64,000 nt of DNA from Benincasa hispida (taxonomy: Eukaryota; Streptophyta; Magnoliopsida; Cucurbitales; Cucurbitaceae). Shown here in pieces: positions 35,523-47,984 of the stretch. The stretch spans positions 46,820,263-46,884,262 of the forward strand of contig NC_052354.1 in assembly GCF_009727055.1 (NCBI RefSeq), read 5' to 3'. The notes under the pieces were generated by a model, which made no database searches, was not told the origin of the DNA, and saw only the letters and a list, made by a program, of their open reading frames with translations. The position numbers and the translations under genes are program-made. Numbering within the stretch: position 1 is the stretch's first letter; every line of letters starts with the position of its first letter.

Positions 35523-37082
35523 TAATGCCTCGGGAGACTAATGTACAATACAAGATAAATACATGTACAATAAACAATAAACTAGGGCATACCCCAGTAT
35601 CATCTCCCACCTGCTCTAGACAAAATGCCGCATGTCGCAGACCCAGACTCTCCAGGTGACCCTCGAATAGTTTAGCCATGAGAGCCTTTGTAAATGGATC
35701 AGCAACGTTGTGCTTCGACGTGATCTTCGTGACTATCACATCACCTCGATGCACAATCTCCCTCATCAAGTGGTATTTCCGCTCTATATGCTTACCTCAA
35801 TGATGACTTCGAGGTTCCTTTGAATTTGCCACAATCTCGCTGTTATCACAATAAGGAGTGATAGGCAAATCCATATTTAGAACAACTTCCAAATTCGTAA
35901 GTAATTTCTTCAGCCAAACAGCCTCCTTAGCTACTTCACAAGTGGCTACGTATTCTGCTTTCATAGTGGAGTCTACGAGCATCCTTTCTTGATGCTTCAC
36001 CACACTACAACCTTTCCATTCAGAGTAAACACTGATCTCAATGTCGATTTGCGAGAATCTCTATCGATCTGAAAGTCAGAATCTGTGTATCTTTTAAGAA
36101 TCAGATCCTTATCTCCATACACGAGCATGTAGTCCCTCATTCTCCAAAGATACTAGAGGATCGTCTTGACTGCCATCCAGTGATCTAATCCTGGATTGGA
36201 CTGATAGCGACTGATAATCCCTACTGCATAGCAAATGTTAGGTCTGGTACACAACATTGCATACATTAAGCTTCGTATAGCTGAAGCATAGGGAATCCAT
36301 TTCATCTCCTCAACTTCTTGAGGTGTCTTAGGACATTGATCCTTAGACAAAACGATTCCATGTCGAAAGGGTAATAAACCCCTCTTGGAATCTTGCATCT
36401 TGTACCTGATCAACATTTGACCGATGTACGATGCCTGAGACAAGGCTAACGTCTTGTTTTTACGATCCCGAATAATCTGGATCCCGAGAACATATTGAGC
36501 CTCACCCAAATCTTTCATTTGGAACTAGGCAACTAGCCACTTTTTAATGTCAGTCAGAAACCCTACATTATTCCAAATGAGTAGAATATCATCCACATAC
36601 AGTACCAGGAAAGCTACTGAGCTATTGATGATCTTCTTGTAAACACAAGGCTCAGCCACGTTCTGATCAAAGCCAAACGACTTCATCGCACTGTCAAATC
36701 TAATGTTCCATAATCTAGACACTTGTTTCAGCCCATAAATGGACCTATTAATCTTGCAAACTTTTTGCTCTTGATCTAGAACTATGAACCCCTCTGGTTG
36801 AGCCATGTAGATGGCCTCTTTAAGATTACCATTAAGAAAGATAGTCTCGACGTCCATTTTCCATATCTCATAATCATAAAATGTGGCTATGGACAGGAGT
36901 ATCCTGATAGATTTGAGCATGACAACAGGTGAGAAAGTTTCCTCATAGTCAACTCCCTCTACATGGGTATAACCCTTTGCCACGAGTATAGCTTTAAAGG
37001 TTTGCACCTTTCCATCTACACCTTTCTTTTGCTTATAAATCCATTTACACCCTATAGGTCTTAACCCATCAGGCGGATCCAT
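35523..37082 (-). pseudogene. Element B reverse transcriptase and RNase H, broken
   Basis: Frame 36525-37082 (185 codons) is the longest intact RT piece: CKWIYKQKKGVDGKVQTF, LLSIATFYDYEIWKMDV, IYGLKQ and an intact catalytic box YVDDILLIW. Frame 36153-36518 adds MKDLGEAQYVLGIQII and LCTRPNICYAVGIISRYQSNPG. RNase H follows in pieces at 35797-36003 and before 35769 (STMKAEY-like active site, YCDNS, DPFTKALMAK). A stop just upstream of MKDLG and others inside RNase H split the frame. Catalytic residues are better preserved than in element A. Confidence 0.9.
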
Positions 37083-37199
37083 AAGCTCCTAAACGTTATT
37101 GAAGTACATAGACTCCATCTCCTGGTTCATGGCTTTAATCCATTCATTCTTGTCAACATCCTTCATTTTTGTATTAGAAGACAATGGATCCTCGACCCC

Positions 37200-38621
37200 A
37201 TCATTAGAAATGACGTTCTAGGCTTCAATCAACCCATGTAGTGATCCGGTGGGTTCATAACCCTCCCACTACATCGAGGCAGTCTCAACTCTTGAGCTGG
37301 TTGACTAGATGTACCGACCTCAACAACTTGATCTGTTAGTTTGTTCAACAACTCTTGTTGAACCCTTAGTAGTGTCAGTCTCACTAGAAATCTCATGTAA
37401 AACAAGCTTATTTTGTGGTTTATGATCCTGAATGTGGTCTTCTTCTAAGAAGATAATATTTGTATAAACAAACACTTTTTTCTCACTCGGATCATAAAAG
37501 TATCCACCCCTCGTTTCCCTGGGGTAGCTTACAAAGAGGCAAACTTTCGAACGTGGTTCCAACTTCTTTAGGTTAGTCACAACCACGTGCATCGGACACT
37601 GCCAAATCCTGAAGTGGCGTAAACTATCTTTACGATCTCTCCACAACTCAAAAGGTATTTCAGAAACATTTTTTGAGGGAACGTTGTTCATAATGTAGCA
37701 TGCAGTCTCCATTGCAAAACCCCAAAATGATTCTGGAAGATGAGCATAACTCATCATAGACCGAACCATGTCCAACAAGGTTATGTTTCTCCTTTCTAAT
37801 ACACCATTCTGCTAAGTTGTACCTGGGGCCGAGAGTTGGGACGCAATCTCATGTTCTATCATATAGTTTTGGAATTTGAGGTTTACATACTCTCTATCAC
37901 GATCAGATCGTAGTGTTTTTATCTTCTTACCTAATAAGTTTTCAACTTCAAACTTACGTTGCATTAGGTAGAGATACCCATACCTTGAATAATCATCTAT
38001 GAAAGAGATGAAATATTTGCCCACCTCGAGCTTTAACACTCATCGGACCACAGAGGTCAGATTGTACAAGCTCCAAAGCTTCCTTGGCTCTGTAACCTTT
38101 TCCAGTAAAAGGTCGTCTGGTCATCTTGCCTTTGAGGCATGATTCACACACTGGCAAGGAGTTTTCTTCTAAACTCTTTAGAAGTCCACTTTTCACCAAC
38201 TGCTCAATCCTATTGAGGTTGATGTCACCTAACCTTAGATGCCAAAGATGGTGTTTTCCTTAGAAGAAACCTTTGGTCTTTTAGCTGTTGCCGCTGTACT
38301 GAACATTTTAGTATTAAACAAGGCTTTTATGACTAACGACCTTAGTACATATAAGTTACTTTCCATTGAACCAAAACCAATCTCCATTCCATTCTTGAAA
38401 ATAAATACTTTATCCTCAGAAAAGGAGACAGTATAGCCTTGTTCAATGAGACAAGAAACCGAGATTAAGTTCTTCTTGATATGAGGAACTACGAAAACAT
38501 TATCCAGTAACAGATAATGTCTCTTGTCTAAAAATAACTTCAGCCTGCCTACAGCAACAACTGGAACAACCTCACTAGTACTAACTCGAAGAGTCATCTC
38601 TCTTTGTGGTAACATTTCCAA
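37200..38621 (-). pseudogene. Element B integrase and pre-integrase region, broken
   Basis: Frame 38235-38621 is the protease-to-integrase linker (KKNLISVSCLIEQGYTVSF). Frame 37993-38199 has the zinc-binding tail and the first DDE aspartate (CESCLKGKMTRRPF, QSDLCGPMSVKARGG). A frameshift leads to 37812-38039 with IDDYSRYGYLYLM and the second aspartate in LRSDRDREY; some ten to fifteen residues present in A and C are missing after LMQRK. Frame 37320-37778 is the C-terminal part (SYAHLPESFWGFAMETA). Stops and shifts exclude a full-length protein. Confidence 0.88.
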
Positions 38622-39223
38622 GAACTGAAACCTTGGTAAAAGGAACTGACGTGATTAGTAGCACCCGAATCAAGGATCTTGGCAAAATCATCATTCTCTA
38701 CCAAATACGTCTCCAAGACCAATAAATCAGATTTACTGTCTTTAGACATCCTCCACTTTTGGAGAGTAGTGGGATCAGTATCAAAACCTAAATAAGCTCC
38801 AAGTTCCATGTCAGAGAACACTTCTCGTCGATGAACTTCAACAGAGTTAGCAGCACTTGCTTTCTCTTCCAACTAAAACTTCTGGTTTTGTCATCCATCC
38901 TTTTGTGCTCGAAAAGTAAGAATTGATGTTTAAACAAATCTTGCAACAAGTCCATGATCTCACGTGCAATGACCATGTTCTCAACCCTTTTAGCCAAAGC
39001 ATCAGGTATGCTAGCCAAAATGTGAAGTTGGGCCAATGAGTTAGCCTTCATCCACACCTCATATGCATTACGAACACTTTGCGGTGCATCACGGGTTGGG
39101 ACTTGAGGTACATTCCTCAACCATGAAAAATTCGAGGTCGTTTACCATGAAATACGTCTTACAAGACTCTTTCCAGTGTATGTAATTAGTCAAATTAGAG
39201 GCATTAAACGAAAATACAGACAT
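38594..39223 (-). pseudogene. Element B gag-protease, with zinc knuckle deleted
   Basis: The ATG at 39223-39221 opens MSVFSFN. Frame 38788-39120 matches the gag core of A and C (AYEVWMKANSLAQLHILASIPDALAKR). The downstream frame passes directly into a region ending ILDSGATNHVS, the protease active site, in 38594-38872. The basic, CCHC-bearing part that elements A and C have between these segments is not present. I infer an internal deletion, which would abolish RNA binding by gag. Confidence 0.8.
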
Positions 39224-40496
39224 GTTGTTGAAAACAAAAACTCATTGGCCTACGTTAGGTTTTAAACAAATACTCGTTGAAAAATCATACGACATCCAAT
39301 AAGATTTAGCAAAATTAACATGAACCTTGTGTGACATCTAGTTTCGTAATGATGCTTCAAAGGTTTAGGACAAAAGCTGCCAAAGGAGGTCAATTATCCC
39401 TCCTCTGAATTGAAAAATTCTCAACCAGCCATTAATACCAGAACAACTCTTGCTCTTATAACGACTAGCCATCATTGATTTGGTCAAGAAATCATTAACT
39501 TAACAATTTTTTGTAAGTGTGATCTGCTATTTTAGGCCTTAGAGTTCCACCCCAAGTAGCCATTCCGAAAGGAAAAAATCCGATTGGGGAAAAAACTAAA
39601 ACGACCCTATCCATTTCTGGAGTTCACCTTGATCTTAACCAACTGTACAAAACCCATCTAATGGGGGACATTCTCAGGGTGCCACGAGGGAGTATAGAAT
39701 GATCTCACGGTGCGAACCAATGATAGAGATCGTAGGACGTGTTGACACACACCCTTCACCCACTTACTATAAACACTCTCTCCGTTGACCTTGATATTGA
39801 CTCATGCAAACACCATTCAAAGGGTGATGCTCTCAGGGCACCATAGGGCCAAGCATGAATCTCACGGCGTGAACATTCAAGGAGAAACGTGAGTGGAATC
39901 ATTGACATATAAGATACATCTCTTCCTCCCACTGAGTATTTTATAACCTAGGGTTTAATTTACTTAGAAAAAACACGGCTAAGAATTTTAACTAAGTGAC
40001 TTTTTAGGTTTGCCCAAGAGTAACTTTTACCTTGGATAGTTGAAACAATTTTCGATCACCATCCACTAAACTCTTTAACGGAGTTTTTGACCAACTGTCG
40101 CATGCTTGCAGAAAATCTATCTAATTCACCTTTCCAGGTAGATTCCCAGGTAGCGGTGTTTCGTTTCCGTCAGCTTAAGTACCCTAACCTAGACAGAACT
40201 CGCCTTAGACAAAAGGTCCCTTATAGATAGATTTAATACAATTTTAATCTTTTATGCCAATCAATTTAATCCTATTGAACCGATTTAAAAAGATTAAACT
40301 AGGTTACTAATCCCATTAGAACCTTGAACTTAGGTCTATCTCAATCCAATTTTAAAACCCTTTTAAAACATGAGTTCACCTAAGTTCGCATGCAACTCTT
40401 TTTTATAGATTTTAGTCTTAATCTCTATTATAACACTTATAATAGAAACAACCAAAACCATTCACAACGCAAAACAAACACATACAAGTCATTCAT

Positions 40497-42620
40497 TGAA
40501 GGATCTCTTACCGAAGAGTTCAATGAGCACATTCAGATAGCTCCAATTTCACCGTGACTTAAATACATAATATACATTCAAACGCACAGTTATGCAAACA
40601 AACATAAATTAATGACATGCTTTGAACAACAAATAAAAAGGGAGAGAGTTCACATACTAGTTGAATACGGTCTTCGAACTTTGGAACTCAACACAGCGAA
40701 TGACCTCTACCCGATCAACCAACGCCCAGCAGATGCGTCAACTACAACAGCACGAACAATCGCAAAAACACGAATGCAACGGGGACGACACCACCAGAAA
40801 AGAGCCCCAAGTATTCTCAGAGTGAGAACCCAAAGTGTGGTCTTTGGTGAATTTGGTAGAGGTAGGAGGAAAAACAGATCGTGTAGGCGATAAGCAAGTG
40901 GGAGGGAATAAGAAGCTGTCGTATAGCAAGATGCTTATCATTTAGGACAAACTACACGATCGTGTAGATTTTACTGAACAATCGTTTAGAAAATAGAAGG
41001 CAATTGTTTAGCAAACACAACACACTATACGATCGTTCAGGAAAGCTAACTAATCGTTTAGGACTTAGTGTGCGATCGTTTAGGCACAGAGCGACTATTG
41101 TATAGGCTCTCGAGATTAAGTGATCGATTACATTTTTTAGACCAACGCGCTCTATGATCTATTTTCGGACGATCGATTCAAAATGAAACAAATTTCATTT
41201 TAATTCATCGATTACAATAACCAACGCAGTTCCCACTAACGCACGTCCAAACGAGATTTTGGGTTAATTATTATATAAATAACCAGTTAAAAAATTAATA
41301 AATATAATCATATTATATTTTTAACCTATAGGTTGATATCACATATCTACTATAATAATTTCTCCTCTACTTGATATAAATCAAATTTATATCTAATTTC
41401 CTCCAAAATAATGTATCTCATACATTTAGCCAATTATATCATATATAATTAACCAGCCCAATTATATCATATATAATCGAACTTCCTCTTGTCAATTTGA
41501 ACATTTCAAATTAACCCAAACACTGATTCTCGACTTTATCCAAGCTACCCAGGGACCTAATGGACCTGTGACTCAAAGCTCCAACGATCCGTGAATAGCT
41601 GACTAAACTCTTTAGCCACGAGATCCACCATCTGTTAACTGTCGAGCATTCCACTAAAGACCAACAACTGGACTCTTCTTACCACAAATATATTTCTATG
41701 TCCATCGGATATAACCAATCATGAATATGATGACCCTTCACAGATGCTTGTAAGTACAGCTGAGAAAAATTACCGTTTTGCCCCTGTAGTTACATCTCAC
41801 TCCTTAAGTACCACAGATCCCTCTAATGAACAATACAACATAGTCCAACTATGTGTGAACACCTCTCAGGCCAAGAGAAGGTGTGTGGTGCCACATCGTT
41901 CAAGCCCTGGAATTAGCCCTTAAGAGAGTTATCTATCTACTTACCCCTGCCTTGGGGAAGGAGTGAATTCCATCTTGTGTAACTGAGTTCCTAGCTCCCA
42001 AATCAGACGAATCCCCAAAATGGTAGGTTTGAATCAGCGACCTGGTCACTCGCACCCATACAAATCAAAGGACCGCCCTCAATGGCAGGAGTTCCCAACT
42101 CCCACAGGATTGAGGTCATGTTACCTATGGTCATCCTAGTGAAGTGAAGTTTCTGTCATGAATGGTGTTATATAACGAGACGTTAACACTTCGTGGTCAG
42201 GTCTTATACAAACTCTTTGTATAGGACGCCCCCACTTGCATGTCCCCAACACGAATGATCAGGATCAAACCATCTATGACAAGTCACAACACTTGTGACC
42301 ATTCCACAAAGCGGGTCGTATCTGTAGCGTTACTAGGATAAGGTTTCCCTCCTATATCCATATACTACAAACCATTTTGGTTATCACTCAAGACATGATC
42401 CAGTTATCACTCAAGACATGATCCACTTATATGTCGCCACATACATGCTTGAGTCACATACAGATAACCAGGGATTTTATGTTTATTTGGTTTGTGGTAA
42501 ACAAATAAAACAAGTATCTAAGCAAAATACAATATGTGAAGTAATATTATACAACACAAGCATTCGTACAAACTGTTTACAAACTACAGGACACGAGACT
42601 TTAGGGCATTAACCCCAACA
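40497..42620 (-). mobile_element. Solo LTR D1
   Basis: The LTR runs from TGAAGGATCTCTTA to CCCCAACA (2,124 bp) and is flanked by perfect TTCAT duplications (40492-40496 and 42621-42625). The host leader continues on each side. It is related in its middle part to LTR B but its ends differ, so it is a sister family. With no internal region it is the product of LTR-LTR recombination. Confidence 0.88.
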
Positions 42621-43079
42621 TTCATAACTTTTACAAACAACCTAAGTGTCATGCTCCATGTATTGTTCATTCATTGCTACTTTTAATATAACACTTATAC
42701 AAACAAGCAACGAACCAAGCAAAACATGCTTCCATTCACCCTTATAATATAAAGATGATGCATGAATATGCTCACTACATGCATAAATATACCTTTTATA
42801 TTTCACGATGCATGCGCATACTTTCTTGTAATTTCATCATGTCATATTATAACACTTATAATATATGATGTATGAATAATTGCACAACCTAAGGTGGGTT
42901 TCAACTCTATATGTCATATTCTATGCCATATAAACCACATACATCTCATGTATACTAAGCAAATGTTGATGAACTGGGAAAAATTGCCTCAAGATCCTCA
43001 AAACTAAAGCTAACTATTACAAATGCAAAGAGTCTCCGATTCAAACAGGCGAATCGGGTCTTGAACCGTCCGGGCGAAG

Positions 43080-43630
43080 CAACACATCTCCACTGATCGT
43101 GTACCAAATACCTCACGATCGTCTACACGAAAGAGTAAACGCTTTACTCAATCGTTTACCTATGATTTTAGAGCTAAATGATCGTTTAGCAACAATCGTG
43201 TACCTTTTACTATGTGATGAAGCATGAGGTATGCGATCATGCAACGTGCTCTATTACCCAAGCCTTATATGATCATCTAAACGACAATGATGTGGTGAAG
43301 CACAATCGTCTAAACTATCGCTGAGCGAGCGCCTTCGTATCATATACCACGTGATCATGTAGTCAATAACTATGTGATGAGCATGCTAATTACACGATCA
43401 TTTAACGTGCGCCTTTTTCTAAATGATGAGCATCAAATGCTCCACTCAATTGTCTACCTCTAGCGTCTACGCAATCGGCCAACTAACGCTACATGATAGA
43501 GCAAACATTTTACCCCATCGTTTAGCATGCTAAACGATCGTTTAGTAAATACTACATGATCACATAAAAAGATCTACATGATCGTTTAGTTAAATCCCAA
43601 CGATCGTTTACCTAAGGCTACACAACATTA
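43080..43630. repeat. CGATCGTTTAG-type motif array in element B leader
   Basis: Well over ten variants of the motif occur in both orientations (AATCGTTTACC, GATCGTTTAGC, ACGATCGTTTAGT, CTAAACGAC). Near 43520-43550, TAGCATGCTAAACGATCGTT can form a hairpin. The array lies just downstream of the primer site in the element's own orientation. Confidence 0.6.
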
Positions 43631-43943
43631 CCAACTCTTGGTCTTCTTCTTCACTGAGAACTGCATCTTCATTCTTCGAAACTTCATCACGAACGACTCG
43701 ACTAACTCAAACACTTTGTATTATAGACTCGATTGCATGTTAGTTATGCCCAAAAACACAAGGGCCCTTACAAATTAACACTTTGTAATTTAAAGAAAGC
43801 TTTAAACAGAGGCAATTAAACCTATAAACATGCATCAACACCATCCACAAACGCATTTAACAATTAAACGCAATGTAGAAAAACCCACCACGACTGTAAA
43901 AGAAGTTCAAAACAGAAGTGAAATTTGAATATCAGAACAACCT

Positions 43944-43955
43944 GCTCTGATACCA
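43944..43955 (-). other. Element B primer-binding site
   Basis: Minus-strand TGGTATCAGAGC, two bases from the LTR end at 43958. Complementary to initiator tRNA-Met. Confidence 0.92.
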
Positions 43956-45315
43956 ATTGAAGAAAATCGGACATGAGGATTTCCATGAGCAGTGGAAAGA
44001 TAGTTCCAAATTCCGAGCGTATTTGAACATAAACAATTACAGCACACAAACGGAAACTACCAGGCTATGCACAATACGAAATTACAACATGCTTTTAATA
44101 AGATCGAGGGATAGAATTATCATACCTTTGAAGACTCATCTTCAAACACCCTCGATCTCGAACGTTCGTACAATTAGCAAGACAGCAATCACGAACGCTC
44201 GAACATTACGACTATTACACTGCACGATCAACGTGACCATGAACACAACGATCTCCAAGACCACGAACACAGCGAACGACCTCCAAAAACCTCGAACTAT
44301 GTCGAGTTGAGTACGACACCAACACAAAGACTACCTTGGTATTCTCAGTGTGAGAATCTAGAAGCGTGGGCTCTGTGTGGACTTGGTTAGAGGACGAGAT
44401 TTGAGGAAGAACAATCGTGTAAATGATTAAGCAAGTGGGAAATGACAAGTTTATCATATAGACAATGCCCAATCGTTTAGAAGAAGCTCTGTGATCGTTT
44501 AGCAAAAGCCCCACAATCGTTTAGCTATTGGCCAGCTAAGTGACTATCGTGTAGTGTCACTCCACGATCGTATAGTCTCTTCTTCAGCTATCGTTTAGTG
44601 AATCTAATCCACTTGATAGCCAATCGTGAGTAATTTCCGAGAATAGCAACTTCCTTAAATCTTTTCTAAATTTAGGAAACATTCTTTCTTTTATCCCACG
44701 GTTACCATGAAACTACCAATAACCTCCCACTCAATTTGTTGCTAGAGAAAAAGAGATAATTATCCAATAATTAATATTATTATAAATATAATGATAACCA
44801 ACTTACAATAGTATATTTATAACCTATAGTTTTAATATTTCATCTCATGAAACATATAAACCATAGATATTTTTCTATTTCATGGTACTTAATGTAAATC
44901 TCATTTACATTAATCCTCCATTTGATATATCTCATACATCACACTGATCATATCATATATAATCGAATTACTTCTTGTCAATTTGAACATTTCAAATCAA
45001 CACCAAGAACTGATTCTCAACTTGAATCCATGGAGCTACCAAGGGGACCTTAGTTCGAAGCTCCAACGGTACGTGAATAACTGCCTCAACTCTTTAGTCA
45101 CGGGATCTACCATCCGTTAACTGCCAGACATTCCACTAAAGACCGACAGTTGAACTCTCCTTACTACAGATATATTATGTGTCCATATCAACCAATGAAC
45201 AATGTGATAACCCTTCACAGATTGCTCGTAAGTACAGTTGGGCCAATAACCGTTATGCCTCTATAGTTACATCTAACTCCTTAAGTACCACTGATCCCTC
45301 TAATGAACATAAGTT

Positions 45316-47252
45316 TGAAGGAACTCTTATACAAGAGTACCTATGAGCGGAAGCGGATCTTTCTGATTTCATTGTGACAGAATTTCCAAACATACATTCT
45401 AACATACAGATATGTATTGAAAACACTAATTACTAGCATGCTTTAAAAGATAAACACAAAAGACCGAGAGACTTACAAGAACTCGATCTCATCGTGAATG
45501 ATCTCACGCTCTTTTTCGTCTAACAAGCAATCACCCAACAACACCACAATCGTCTACACGATTGGCAGCGCACGAACAAAAGGCAACCGGAGACGACACC
45601 ACCAAGCCCTCAGTATTCTCAGAGTGAGAATTCAAAGGGTGGACTTTGATGGAATTGGTAGAAGGGTGGAGGAAAAGCAATCGTGTACTACGAACAAGCA
45701 AGTGGGAGAAAAGGGAGACTATTGTATAGTCGGATGCTTGGTCGTTTAAGTTGGGGTACATGATCATGTAGTAAATGCTGATCGTCTATCAAAAGGTAAG
45801 CGATCATTTAGTTATGTTCGGAGCACTAAGCAATCGTCTAACAGAGGTAAGCGGTCGTTTAGATAATTGTGGGCGATCGTTTAGGTAACGCAGGTGTGCG
45901 ATCGTGTAGGCGGGCACTATCTTATAGGCTCTCAACACTAAGTGATACAAGACTTTCACATCGTGAGCGATTTTTGCGTGTCTCTTGCGTATCACTTGCA
46001 AACTGAAAACTATTTTCATTTTATTCTTCAATTACAAGAACTGAATTGAACTTCCCATTACTGCACGAATTCGGAGAAAACTTTGGCCAATTATCTCATA
46101 ACTGCCTAATTATTAAAACAATGAATATAATCATATTATATTCTTAACTTATAGTTTGATATCATATATCAACTATAGTGTTTTCTCCTTTACTTGATAT
46201 AAATCATATTTATATCCAATTTCCTCCAAAATAATGTATCTCATACATTTAATCAATCATATCATATATAATTAACCAGTTCAATTATATCATATAGAAT
46301 CGAACTCCCTCTTGTCAATTTGAACATTTCAAATTGACCAAAAAATTGATTCTCAACTTGTATCCAAGCTACCAAGGGGACCTTATGGACCTAAGGCTCG
46401 AAGCTCCAACAGTACATGAATAGCTTACTAAACTCTTTAGCCACGAGATCTACCATCCATTAACTGCCAGACATTCCACTAAAGATCGACAGTTGAACTC
46501 TTCTTATCACAGATATATTTCTGTGTTCATCGGATATAACCAATTATGAGTACGATAACCTTTCACAGATGCTCGTAAGTACAGTTGGGTCAATTTACCA
46601 TTTTGCCCCTGTAGTTACATCTCACTCCTTAAGTACCACTGATCCCTCTAATGAACAATACAACATAGCCCAACTATGTGTGAACACTTCTCGGGCCATG
46701 AGAAGGTATGTGGCGCCACATCGTTCAGGCCTTGGAATCAGCCCTCAAGGGAGCTATATATCTACTTACCCCTGCTTCTGTCTCTTATACACATCTAGAT
46801 GTGTATAAGAGACAGGTTATATACAGAGACGAAACACTTCATGGTCAGGTCTTATACAAACTCTTTGTATAGGACGCCCCCGCTCGCATGTCCCCAACAC
46901 GAATGATCAGGATCAGACCATCTATGACAAGTCACAACACTTGTGACCATTCCACAAAGCGAGTCACATCCGTAGCGTTACCAGGATAAGGTTTCCCTCC
47001 TATATCCATATACTACAGACCATTTTGGTTATCACTCAAAACATGATCCACTTGTATGTCGCCACATACATGCTTGAGTCATATACAGATAATCGAAGAT
47101 TTTATGTTTATTGGTTTGTGGTAAACAAATAAAACAAGCATCTAAGCAAAATACAAGATGTGAAGTAAATATCATATATTATACATCATAAGCATTCGTA
47201 CAAACTGTTTACAAACTACAGGACATGAGACTTTAGGGCATCAACCTCAACA
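45316..47252 (-). mobile_element. Solo LTR D2, with adapter-induced deletion
   Basis: Same family as D1: TGAAGGAACTCTTA to CCTCAACA. CATAAGT occurs at both edges (45308-45314 and 47253-47259). A 5-bp duplication would be usual, so one or two of those bases may belong to the LTR or to chance. About 215 bp present in D1 (roughly 41957-42170) is missing exactly at the adapter at 46778-46815. Confidence 0.8.
46778..46815. other. Nextera junction adapter (artefact)
   Basis: Identical to the 38-bp palindrome at 7502-7539. The ORF 46569-46808 ends in adapter translation (LLYTSRCV). Comparison with D1 shows that real LTR sequence was lost at this join. Confidence 0.97.
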
Positions 47253-47984
47253 CATAAGTCATAGTCCTACTATGATTGAGTCCTCTCTTCTAAAGAGAAA
47301 TTGTGGCCATTATGTTCAAGCCCCAGAATCAGCCCTTAAGGGAGCAATCTATCTACTTACCCCTGCTTTGGGGAAGGAGTGAATTTCATCTTGTGTAACT
47401 GAGTTCCCAGCTTCCAAATCAGACAAATCCCCAAAAAGGTAGGCATGTTGAGTTGGAAATCTTGTCACTCTCACCCATACTAATCAAAGAACTGCCTTCA
47501 AAGATATGAGTTCCCAAAACACTCAGGATTGAGGTCATGTCACCTATGGTCGTTTAGGTGAGATGTAAGTATCCAGTATCAACGGCGTTATATACAGAGA
47601 CGAATCATCTCATGGTTCGGTCTTATACAAACTTTTTGTATAGGACACCCCCACTCGTATGTCTCCACATGAATGGTTAGGATCTACCATCTGTAATAGT
47701 TCAAAAAACTTGCAAACCTCTACAAAGCAGGTCGTATCCGTAGTGTCACCAGGATCAGGTATCCCTCCTTAATCCTTATACTACAGACTTATTTAGCTTA
47801 TCACTTAAGGTATGATCCACTTGTATATCTCATATACATACTTAAGTTTACATACAATAACCATGAAGCTTTGTTTATTGGATATGAATAAATGCCAAAT
47901 AAAATAACTCCTATTTTACTCATAAAAATGTGTATATATTACAAACTACGAGACTCCGGGAGAATTAGGACACCAATCCCAACA

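Larger units (their letters stand above)
39224..43943 (-). other. Element B long leader, interrupted by solo LTR D1
   Basis: Without D1 about 2.6 kb separates primer site and gag start. 39340-40450 parallels the leaders of A and C (repeated ATCTCACGG motifs, GTGTTGACACAC, CCCACTTACTAT). 43080-43630 contains a dense set of CGATCGTTTAG/TCGTCTACAC variants. No ORF of substance is seen. Confidence 0.7.
33417..47984 (-). mobile_element. Element B: Copia element nested in element C
   Basis: Outer LTRs are 33417-35507 and 43958-47984 (the latter split by solo LTR D2). The internal region has polypurine tract, RNase H, RT, INT, protease, gag, a long leader (with solo LTR D1) and primer site on the minus strand. 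Flanking bases CTAGG (33412-33416) and GTAGG (47985-47989) match in 4 of 5 positions. Element C's RT resumes directly after the right end. The LTRs differ by roughly 7-8% in the stretch I compared, so B is old despite being nested. Confidence 0.9.
43958..47984 (-). repeat. Element B 5' LTR, split by solo LTR D2
   Basis: It begins TGAAGAAAATCGG beside the primer site and ends AATCCCAACA. 45315-47252 is foreign; without it the LTR is about 2.09 kb, equal to the 3' LTR. ORFs such as 43957-44310 recur in the partner LTR (33379-33768) and are not genes. Confidence 0.9.

Noticed and set aside
46569..46808. 79-codon ORF ending LLYTSRCV
   Set aside because: The end is adapter translation; the rest is solo LTR D2.
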